52,031 nt of DNA from NCBI GenBank assembly GCA_020056715.1, contig JAGVHG010000138.1:1-52031 (forward strand). The letters run 5' to 3'. Within the stretch, counting starts at the first letter, position 1, and each line of letters begins with the position of its first letter. Below, piece after piece: positions 42,830-52,031 of this stretch. The stretch is from Phycisphaerae bacterium (GTDB lineage Bacteria > Planctomycetota > Phycisphaerae > UBA1845). The position numbers and the translations under genes were made by a program. The notes under the pieces are model-generated. The model did no database searches and was not told where the DNA came from. It saw nothing but the letters and a program-made list of their open reading frames with translations.

Positions 42830-43424
42830 GGCCGAACATGATAACCGAATCCTCACCAATTCCGAACCCGAAACGTCGAAAAGCCGAAACCCCGAAATCA
42901 GCCGCGACAGCTATGGAACGGACACGTCCATTGCCCATTGCCGAATGGGAGCCGAGTGGAGAGTGACGAGTGACGAGTAACAACTGCGTGATCCGTACCG
43001 CGATCCCGGCGCGCCGCGAGAGAGAACCACAGGCGATCCGAAACGGCGGCTTCGGGCCAATAGTGTAGGCAGGTGCTACCAGGCTACACGCCATATGCAC
43101 GAGCGGCAAATGGTTAAGGCACGTGCCAGCACCCGCCGCCGCCCTACGAACGCCCATTTTTCCCTTGACAACGCCGCCCCCGCGCCCTACGCTACATGGA
43201 GTGGGTTGGAGAATAATCCGGGGTCATGGCCTCGGATCGTCTTGAACAAGCCCGGTTCTGCCCCCGACACCCGTGAAAACGCCGGCGCAAAAGGGGCTTG
43301 GCGTGGTGCAATGGCCCTGCACCGTCCGATAGCGGAGTTGGGCAAGGTCATCTGGGAAACGTCGGATGAACAGTCAGGCACAGCACGACCGCACGCCCCG
43401 GGCACGCCATTCAAGGATCTACAC
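42830..43424. other. Intergenic region of 595 nt between rnd and the zincin lipoprotein gene
   Basis: No gene is seen: the ORFs here are short or shadows. It contains CGAAA-rich repeats (42865-42895), a CCGCGACAGCTATGGAACGG half element (42902-42921), GAGTGACGAGTGACGAGTAA direct repeats (42961-42980), an imperfect GGCGCGCC palindrome (43004-43019) and, at 43165-43170, TTGACA 17 bp before a weak TACGCT, a possible promoter for the zincin gene with a leader of about 230 nt. Confidence 0.5.
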
Positions 43425-46400
43425 ATGAACTTCGCCAGAGGCATTGTCGCAACGACCATCGGAATCCTGGCCTTGCTTGCCGTATCCTCTATCTCGGGTT
43501 GCCCATCGGGGTCCTCACCCAGCGGCGGCGGCGCTCCCGACCCCGGCACAGAGGATACCGGCGGCGGCGGGCCGGAATGCGAGGACACCTGTGAATTCGC
43601 GTCCGACGGCGAGTGCGACGACGGGCGCGCCGGCGCAGTCACCGGTGCCTGCGCCCCGGGCACCGACTGCACGGACTGCGGTCCGGTTGATTTTGGCGAC
43701 GGCGGCCAGACCTCGGACGCGGAGGTCATCTTCGACAACTCCAACGGCTGGCTTGTGGCGAACAGCCCGACCGCGGCGGCCGAGTTTACGACGCAACGAA
43801 CCTACCGGGTTACGCTGATTCGCAACTACCACTGGAACGACGGCGCTGGCTCGGCGACTGTGGGCACCGTTGCACTGCGCGACGCCATTGGTACCACTTA
43901 CGGTCCCTGGCAGGCTGTCGGGAGCGATGGCGCTGGCGGCAGTTCGAAGAACCTCTACTGGGAGGCGGCGCCCGACACACTGATTCCGCCCGGAACGTAC
44001 ACCGTCATTGACTCCGACACCGCCACGTGGGCGCAAAACGCGACCACGGGCAACGCGGGAATGACGCACGTCGAGGGCGTGTGGGTCACCACGGGCGGCG
44101 ACCCCGGCACGCCTGAACCGACAGCGCCGACGCTCGATCTCTCCGTGGGTGGCGACATCGACGCCGGCGCCGGCGTCACGATCACGGCCCTGCCAGCGAG
44201 CGCGACTGGAAAAATCACCGTGCAGGCAACTGCCGGCGGCGCGGCCGGCGCGCTGGACGACGAGGGGTACGTCGCTTCCCGGGAGTATGACATCACGGCG
44301 ACCGGGCTTACCGGCAAGACACTCATCGCCCCCCTGATCGTCACGCTGCCGGTCGATGTCAGTGGTATTCCCGAACCCGTGGATGCGCACGGCTTCTCTG
44401 TGGAGATCCTCGACAGTGCCACCGGCGCCTGGATCGCAGCCACCGGCGTCATCCCCTACGACGCCGGCGCCGGAACGATCTCGTTCCCGACCACGCACTT
44501 CTCAAAGTACCGCGTGTTCTATGTCGGGCTGATTCAGGAAAGCGAACTGAACTACCTCGACTGGTTCAACAACGCCCAGCTGAACAAATACACCTACGCG
44601 ACGGATCACTTTGTGGTCGTGTACTACCTCCCAGCAGTCTTTGGCCAAAACTCCCGGCACGTCGTGGTGGACAACCCGACCTGGGGCACGGGCGGCGGCC
44701 ACGCCACCGATCCGAACGTCCCCGACTACGTCGAGGACGTGGCCTTCTCGCTCGAGCAGGCCCACCAGTACCTCACCGGATTGACCGCGAATGGCAGCAA
44801 CGTCTTCGATGATCCAGGACGTGTGACGTGCCAGCTCATGTACATCGCGGACGCCTCGGGCAAGTTCTCCTGGTGGGAGGACAACCTGATTCGCATCCGG
44901 CCACGGTTGGACAATTTCAATGATTTGCAGACCACCGTGGCCCACGAGCTAACCCACCTGTTCAGCACGCAGCACTACAACTTCGCGGGGGCGGTATCCA
45001 ACCGCTGGTTCTACGAAGCCGTAGCCAATTGGTGGTCCGTCCGTGCCTCCAAACTGGGGCGGGCCGATATGCTGACCGTCTTTCGTGACGGCATCTCCAC
45101 GTTTATTGCCGAGCCGTTGGATTCGGCGAGCGAAGGGAGCATGTACGCCGCGGGCGATTTTCTGTACGCGCTAACCAACGCCGTCCCCGGCTTCGATGCG
45201 GCCAACGTGATCCTGTCCGGTGCAAGCGCCGATTTGGCGGCTTTGGAACAAGTCCTGGCGGGCTTGAACACGCCCCTGGGAGAGATTTTCACCGCCTATG
45301 TCCAGCAGAACTGCGTCGGCACCTACGACCTGTCGCCGGGCTACCTGAAATTCCCCAAGCGACTCACGACAGCGGAACTCGCCTGGCACCACGATTTCAC
45401 GCAAAACCACCTGTCGGGCCACTACGTCGAGTTGGGTTGCGACGAGGCCGTCGACGGCATGCTCGTCGCCGCCACCGGGTGCGGCAGCACGGACTGGCCG
45501 TTCAGCACGTACTCGTATGCCGACACCACGCCTCCGCCGGCCCGTGCCGACGTGAACACGTATCTGGAAAACCCCAACGCCCCGCAAGCCTCGATCGCCG
45601 TGGCACATTTCGGCAAGATGGGCACGACGGGCGTGAATTACTCGATCCTGCGTCAGGTGTTCGTGAACGCCCATACCGATACCGGCTACGACAGTACCGG
45701 GGCAGACTACGACGACATCGCCTGCGGGACCGATTACTACCTGCTGGAGCCGCCGGGGCTCAGCTCGGGAGCCTGGCCGGCCAACGGAGTCGCCTGGGTG
45801 TTCGGAGCCTCGAACATCGACCCGTCCTATCTCACTGGGTTCAACGTCTACTTGAACAACAAGAAAATCAACGACAATCTGATTCCGTACACGGACGAGC
45901 AATCGTACTCGTACACGAGCGCGGCCAACCCAATCACGTCACGTACCGGCGTGACTGTCACGATCGTGGACAAGTTCGGCCACGAGTGGCCGGAGGTACA
46001 GGTTCAGGTTAACGTCTCCATCCAGCCCTCCGAAGTTTCGAGGCCCCTGGGATCCACCGACACGGTGCTGTTCCAGGCGGTGGTGACCGGGGCGATCGGG
46101 CTGAGCAATGAGGTGACTTGGAGCATCGCGGAAGCCAGCGGCGGTGGAACCATTACCGCCCTGGGTGTCTATGATCCTTCCTCGGCCGTGGTGGGCGATT
46201 ATCATGTCGTCGCTACCTCCAAGGCTGACCCAACCAAGTCCGCGACCGCCCTCGTTCATATCACCGGGCCCGTGACGATTCCCTTCTCCGGAACCATTAC
46301 CCGGGAAGAAAAGGTTGGGTTTACCATCCCTGGTGTATTTGACCACGCCTACAACTACACGATTAGCGCATCAGGAACCGTCACCGCCAGCCGGCTCACT

Positions 46401-46829
46401 GAGTCGGAGGAACTCACGGCTGAATACACCGGGGACGGCTACCTCTACCTGCCCAACGCGAACCGTAGTCAGCCCATCACGCTAAGCGGAACGGCCGACT
46501 GCGTTATCGACGCAACCACGTATACACAATTCGTCGATATCGACGATGGTTTTGTGCATCCGCTCTCATATAACGGGTATGTCGAGTATACTTTCGACAA
46601 AAAACGGTACACTCACATCCTCTATGCCGCCGACGGCAGCGTAAAATCGACCGAGGAGAAAGCGACCGGCGCCTTCGCGTTCAACCTCGCCAAAGACGAA
46701 AATGCCGAGGTGCAGGCCCAACTCGACTTCACCACCAAAACCTATATTTATGATGGAGCCGGACTCGCTGTACCGTACGGTGGACCGGGCACGGCAACTA
46801 CGACCTATACGGTCTTCACGACTAAATAA
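43425..46829 (+). CDS. Zincin-like metallopeptidase lipoprotein with Ig-like region
   Basis: A 1134-aa protein. A signal peptide ends in a lipobox (AVSSISGC), and a Cys-rich motif follows (CEFASDGECDDG ... CAPGTDCTDCG). Near the middle is a zinc-protease motif H507-E-L-T-H511 with FYEAVANWW about 20 residues later (Glu531), resembling the gluzincin HExxH...E arrangement of M1-like peptidases. Later parts contain a Big-2-like Ig stretch (VLFQAVVTGAIGLSNEVTWSIAEASGG) and beta-rich C-terminal repeats. The ATG at 43425 has AAGGA seven nt upstream; the longer frame from 43095 is rejected as non-coding in character. A surface-anchored protease is inferred. Confidence 0.8.
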   Translation: MNFARGIVATTIGILALLAVSSISGCPSGSSPSGGGAPDPGTEDTGGGGPECEDTCEFASDGECDDGRAGAVTGACAPGTDCTDCGPVDFGDGGQTSDAEVIFDNSNGWLVANSPTAAAEFTTQRTYRVTLIRNYHWNDGAGSATVGTVALRDAIGTTYGPWQAVGSDGAGGSSKNLYWEAAPDTLIPPGTYTVIDSDTATWAQNATTGNAGMTHVEGVWVTTGGDPGTPEPTAPTLDLSVGGDIDAGAGVTITALPASATGKITVQATAGGAAGALDDEGYVASREYDITATGLTGKTLIAPLIVTLPVDVSGIPEPVDAHGFSVEILDSATGAWIAATGVIPYDAGAGTISFPTTHFSKYRVFYVGLIQESELNYLDWFNNAQLNKYTYATDHFVVVYYLPAVFGQNSRHVVVDNPTWGTGGGHATDPNVPDYVEDVAFSLEQAHQYLTGLTANGSNVFDDPGRVTCQLMYIADASGKFSWWEDNLIRIRPRLDNFNDLQTTVAHELTHLFSTQHYNFAGAVSNRWFYEAVANWWSVRASKLGRADMLTVFRDGISTFIAEPLDSASEGSMYAAGDFLYALTNAVPGFDAANVILSGASADLAALEQVLAGLNTPLGEIFTAYVQQNCVGTYDLSPGYLKFPKRLTTAELAWHHDFTQNHLSGHYVELGCDEAVDGMLVAATGCGSTDWPFSTYSYADTTPPPARADVNTYLENPNAPQASIAVAHFGKMGTTGVNYSILRQVFVNAHTDTGYDSTGADYDDIACGTDYYLLEPPGLSSGAWPANGVAWVFGASNIDPSYLTGFNVYLNNKKINDNLIPYTDEQSYSYTSAANPITSRTGVTVTIVDKFGHEWPEVQVQVNVSIQPSEVSRPLGSTDTVLFQAVVTGAIGLSNEVTWSIAEASGGGTITALGVYDPSSAVVGDYHVVATSKADPTKSATALVHITGPVTIPFSGTITREEKVGFTIPGVFDHAYNYTISASGTVTASRLTESEELTAEYTGDGYLYLPNANRSQPITLSGTADCVIDATTYTQFVDIDDGFVHPLSYNGYVEYTFDKKRYTHILYAADGSVKSTEEKATGAFAFNLAKDENAEVQAQLDFTTKTYIYDGAGLAVPYGGPGTATTTYTVFTTK

Positions 46830-46847
46830 AACAACAGGGTTGAAGCG

Positions 46848-47019
46848 GCTGGTGCGAGAATCCCTTCTCGCACCAACTCTGCGGGAATCTTTTCCCGCGT
46901 GTTTCACCATAGATTCCCCGCCCAGGATACGGGAAAGGATTCCCGTCGTAATGCGTGCGAGAAGGGATTCTCGCACCAGCGACGACGACCCCCCTTTGTC
47001 CCCCCTTGATAAGGGGGGA
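46848..47019. repeat. Compound palindromic cluster downstream of the zincin gene
   Basis: Perfect 25-nt inverted arms (46848-46872 and 46956-46980), each holding a TGCGAGAA/TTCTCGCA palindrome, enclose GCGGGAATC-TTTT-CCCGC (46881-46898) and CGGGAA-AGGA-TTCCCG (46930-46945). A CCCCCCTTTG...AAGGGGGG element follows (46989-47019). The arms share the GGTGCGAGA core with the palindromes inside the VWA gene. It could act as a terminator-like or RNA-stabilising structure for two convergent genes. Confidence 0.85.
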
Positions 47020-47033
47020 GGCGCTCGCCCGGA

Positions 47034-47600
47034 TCAAACCGCCGACGGCCAAAGCCAGGCGAAGGTTGCGCCCGTCACCAGTCCGTACAAGACGCCGTCA
47101 AAGACGAACTTGAGGGTGATGGACCACTTTTGCCCCTTCCAGATCGAGTCCGGCAGGGCGCCTATTGCGTAGCCCAGGATGGCCACCGTTCCGGCCAGCC
47201 GGAAAACGGGCATGTACGCTGTGCCGCGTTGCAGACCCAGCGCGGCCACGTAGGCGACGAACACGCCGATCAGAACCGAGTATAGGAACCATAACACGAG
47301 ACTCTTGCCCATATTGCACGGGCCGTTGGGAATCACAGTCATGGACCCCACCGGGCCGAGTTTGCACTTCGCGGTCATTTCCGGCGAGCCCATGTCCTTC
47401 ATGGATTCGCAACAGGGAAACGCATAACTCCCCGGCCGGACACTTTGACTTCGCATCTCGGCGAGGATTTTTTCTTCACCGGGCAACTTCTTGTAATCGC
47501 CCTTGTGAATGGGAATCACCATGTGCAGGATGCTGCTCACGATGAAGACGAAGACCGCCGACAGCAGGATCGGCAACCACAATTCCGTCAATGGAATCAT
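47034..47600 (-). CDS. Small integral membrane protein, unknown function
   Basis: A 188-aa protein. Four or five TM helices (about 7-29, 98-120, 127-146, 156-180) with a soluble loop between the first two that holds CC and two single Cys. The start is ATG 47598-47600 with GGAGAA five nt upstream. The stop lies 14 nt beyond the CCCCCC repeat cluster. The family is not recognised; similar proteins are seen as uncharacterised membrane proteins in several phyla. Confidence 0.7.
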   Translation of the reverse strand: MIPLTELWLPILLSAVFVFIVSSILHMVIPIHKGDYKKLPGEEKILAEMRSQSVRPGSYAFPCCESMKDMGSPEMTAKCKLGPVGSMTVIPNGPCNMGKSLVLWFLYSVLIGVFVAYVAALGLQRGTAYMPVFRLAGTVAILGYAIGALPDSIWKGQKWSITLKFVFDGVLYGLVTGATFAWLWPSAV

Positions 47601-47774
47601 TTGTTTTCTCCAAATCGACACCGGCCTCAAGAACCCCCGTAGTGTACCCCCACCGCCAATCCAGGCAACCCCACCAAGCCCCACGCCCAAGTAGCCACCA
47701 GTGGGACGCGCCGCGCCGCAATCTGAGCCGTAGGCGCAAGCCCACGGACATTTGCACGCCGCGGTTAGATGGAA

Positions 47775-48173
47775 TCATGGCCCGGACGCGTTGCCTTCGG
47801 TGATGAGTTTCAACAGCGCCTCGCGGAGGCGCGTGCAGATGGCTATTGCCGCCGCCGCATCGTCCTTGTCCGCCGATTCGCCGGGATATCGAAAACCAGC
47901 GCCAACTCTGGTTAAGAAACGAAGTTCTTTGACTAGGAAAATCGCCGCCGGATAGAGTGGTGCGATCAGGTCAGCCAGTTGACTCAAGTTATGGGTAAGC
48001 GGAGGTCTGGTCTGTTGCCGAACCAAGAGGCCTTTCATGAGCTTTTCAATACTCTGTTGCGCGTGAAAGCAGACGGCATCGTAGTGTGGGCGACCGGGAG
48101 CGTGCATGGCGAGTAATGCGATATCGAAATCGCCTTCGGCCTTCTCGATCCATTCTCTAACTGTTCCGTTCAT
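47775..48173 (-). CDS. HEPN-domain toxin of an MNT-HEPN pair
   Basis: A 132-aa protein. It shows the HEPN pattern WIEKAEGDFDIALLAM and CFHAQQSIEKLMKGLL, with a later RPPLTH that fits the R-x4-H RNase motif, so an active RNase toxin is likely. In MNT-HEPN systems the HEPN protein is a ribonuclease toxin kept inactive by modification by the MNT partner. The chosen ATG 48171-48173 lies 17 nt inside the end of the MNT gene, so the pair is translationally coupled. Confidence 0.85.
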   Translation of the reverse strand: MNGTVREWIEKAEGDFDIALLAMHAPGRPHYDAVCFHAQQSIEKLMKGLLVRQQTRPPLTHNLSQLADLIAPLYPAAIFLVKELRFLTRVGAGFRYPGESADKDDAAAAIAICTRLREALLKLITEGNASGP

Positions 48174-48474
48174 ACAGCACGATCCCGTGATCAAACGCAT
48201 CGCGGATTAGAGGGTCGAATTCGGCGTAGCGCCGGGCGGAGTCGTCCGGGCGGCGGGCGAGAAGGTCAACCGGGAAGCGCGGATCGGTGCGGTCGAGGAT
48301 TTCGAGCGACATATCGAGCGGCTTTCCCTCGAACGGGAGGATCACGAGCAAATCCACGTCCGAATCCTCGCGAGGTGTGCCGTAGGCGTGCGAACCGAAG
48401 AGGATGATCTTCTCCGGGTTGAAGTCCCGGGCGATGTGTTCGCTCAACTCGATAACGCTGCTCATCGCGACCAT
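48157..48474 (-). CDS. MNT nucleotidyltransferase antitoxin of an MNT-HEPN pair
   Basis: A 105-aa protein with the minimal nucleotidyltransferase motif GSHAYGTPREDSDVDLLV (GSxY/F...DxD), whose Asp residues bind metal. MNT antitoxins use ATP to add AMP units to the HEPN toxin. The ATG at 48472-48474 has GGAG six nt upstream. It is the first gene of a two-gene unit. Confidence 0.85.
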   Translation of the reverse strand: MVAMSSVIELSEHIARDFNPEKIILFGSHAYGTPREDSDVDLLVILPFEGKPLDMSLEILDRTDPRFPVDLLARRPDDSARRYAEFDPLIRDAFDHGIVLYERNS

Positions 48475-48629
48475 AAATCGCTCCCGCAAGTTACGAAAGC
48501 CTCCGAGTTCCCTCTACCGCATGGACCGTCACTGCACTATTATACCCAATCGGCTGCGGGACGCACTATGAGCGACCGAGGCGTCCTGCGTCACCTACGA
48601 GGAGTAGCGTAACATTGGCGGGCGACGAG

Positions 48630-48661
48630 CCCCCCCTTTGTCCCCCCTTGGTAAGGGGGGA
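48630..48661. repeat. CCCCCCTT/AAGGGGGG hairpin element in the gyrA leader
   Basis: A copy of the CCCCCCCTTTGTCCCCCCTT element also present at 46989-47019. Its stem CCCCCCTT-GGT-AAGGGGGG (48642-48660) ends 22 nt before the gyrA ATG and just before the ribosome site GAGGA, so it sits in the 5' untranslated region. Confidence 0.78.
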
Positions 48662-48682
48662 AGTAGCCTATGAGGATGACAG

Positions 48683-51313
<2,631 letters not shown>

Positions 51314-51438
51314 CCCGGAATTCGGATTTTCGCGTAACTTTGGCCGCGGGTTGCCGAATAATAGGGAGCAGGATCAGGCCTTTCGACCCGTTTCCGGCTC
51401 GCCCGGACTCCACGTTCGGGTGTAGGATGACGGGTCGG

Positions 51439-51479
51439 GGGTGTCACCCCTTACGAGCCTCTCCCCTCAAGGGAGAGGA
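51439..51479. repeat. CTCTCCC/GGGAGAG element before the last gene
   Basis: Related in core (CTCTCCC-CTCAA-GGGAGAG) to the element in the signal-peptide coding region at 1691-1738. It lies 20 nt upstream of the ribosome site of the next gene. Confidence 0.65.
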
Positions 51480-51500
51480 GTAGAGACGGAGGATCATACG

Positions 51501-52031
51501 ATGAAGCGGGTCAGGTCATGGTTGGTTTGGACGGTCGCGGTCGCAACGGTGCTTGCATGGAATTCGGCCGCCATGGCGCAGGCGACGCCGGGCACGTCGG
51601 GGGTGCCGACTCTGGGGCAGCACGCCTCGGACAACGTCAGCCCTGGGGCAATCGCGGCGCGGGCGCCGGGCAACATGGTGAGCGCCGGAGTGGGACGGGC
51701 GCGGGAGGCGGCCCGCTTCGCCCGCGGGGGGATTGAAATCACCGCGACCACCAGGCCCATGTCGCCCCGAGCCATGTTCCTGGTCGACGCGATCAAGATC
51801 ATCTTCGACGAGTTGAATTCCGCCCTGTTGTTGTTCGAAAACCTTCTGCGACTCCGCGCGGGACAGCCGCCGTTGGACACCGCCGCCCCCACGGTGAGTT
51901 CCACCAGCCCCGCCGACGGGGCTACGAGCGTGGCAATCAATACGAAAATCACGGCAACCTTCAGCGAGGCGATGGATACTCCGACGATCACCACCGCAAC
52001 CTTTACGGTGGCTGGCCCGGGCACGTCGCCC
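51501..52031 (+). CDS. Exported protein with Ig-like domain (partial, runs off the window)
   Basis: The ATG at 51501 has GGAGG eight nt upstream. It opens a frame of 177 codons that reaches the window end without a stop. The N terminus is a signal peptide (SWLVWTVAVATVLAWNSAAMA, about 6-26). From about residue 130 begins a SbsA/Big_5-type Ig-like domain (PTVSSTSPADGATSVAINT, then TKITATFSEAMD). Such domains occur in surface or cell-wall proteins. The opposite-strand ORF over the same region is a shadow. Confidence 0.85.
   Translation, partial: MKRVRSWLVWTVAVATVLAWNSAAMAQATPGTSGVPTLGQHASDNVSPGAIAARAPGNMVSAGVGRAREAARFARGGIEITATTRPMSPRAMFLVDAIKIIFDELNSALLLFENLLRLRAGQPPLDTAAPTVSSTSPADGATSVAINTKITATFSEAMDTPTITTATFTVAGPGTSP

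Noticed and set aside
42059-42841. A 260-aa plus-strand ORF and a 375-aa minus-strand ORF over rnd
   Set aside because: Both overlap the clear RNase D gene and show no family features.
43095-43424. N-terminal extension of the zincin lipoprotein
   Set aside because: The extension lacks domain character, crosses a possible promoter, and would bury the signal peptide and lipobox; ATG 43425 has a good ribosome site.
51494-52024. A 176-aa ORF on the minus strand at the right edge
   Set aside because: The plus strand has a ribosome site, signal peptide and recognisable Ig-like domain in a frame starting at 51501; the minus ORF is its shadow.

Overview
The window looks like chromosomal DNA of an uncultivated-type planctomycete. 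This is inferred from gene content: a MoxR/DUF58/BatA-type VWA operon with very large envelope proteins, a prepilin-leader protein that ends in a dockerin-like repeat, a PEP-CTERM protein, PQQ-propeller and prenyltransferase-repeat proteins, high GC and long secreted proteins. No rRNA, tRNA, CRISPR array, phage or transposase gene was seen. All genes are read from sequence features only; no database search was possible.

Layout. At 0.3-0.6 kb a small ribbon-helix-helix regulator sits behind a near-consensus promoter that is overlapped by an inverted repeat. From 0.67 to 23.3 kb nearly everything is on the minus strand. In transcription order: a prepilin/dockerin giant (19.2-23.3 kb), a PQQ-propeller/TPR giant and a prenyltransferase-repeat protein (coupled TAATG), then MoxR ATPase, DUF58, two VWA membrane proteins, a DUF4175-like membrane protein, a coiled-coil exported protein and a short TPR-like exported protein. 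Most of the last group overlap or nearly touch, so MoxR probably acts on an envelope-anchored VWA assembly. From 23.6 to 32.2 kb come a DegT/DnrJ/EryC1 aminotransferase, a decayed small-ORF/nucleotidyltransferase locus, glpD, a flavin reductase (convergent), rnc, ribE-pdxA, an exported rubrerythrin and a DUF2231 membrane protein. From 32.2 to 37 kb mfd and a PpiC-type lipoprotein foldase form a coupled pair on the minus strand. From 37 to 47.6 kb lie mostly secreted proteins (an unknown 692-aa protein, a PEP-CTERM protein, a collagen-repeat lipoprotein and a zincin-like lipoprotein), plus rnd and a small membrane protein. From 47.8 to 52 kb are an MNT-HEPN toxin-antitoxin pair, gyrA, and the start of an Ig-like-domain exported protein that runs off the window.

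The most unusual signal is a dense population of short palindromic elements. At least eight sequence families recur within 52 kb, and many copies sit in frame inside protein-coding genes (MoxR-operon genes, the PQQ giant, glpD, mfd). The best families are open in all six reading frames, so an insertion adds a short peptide (for example LVRDSNLAP, GGMAKRSAAMP or PGAPG) without stopping translation. This resembles the Rickettsia palindromic elements in logic but not in sequence. No mobilising enzyme is encoded in the window.
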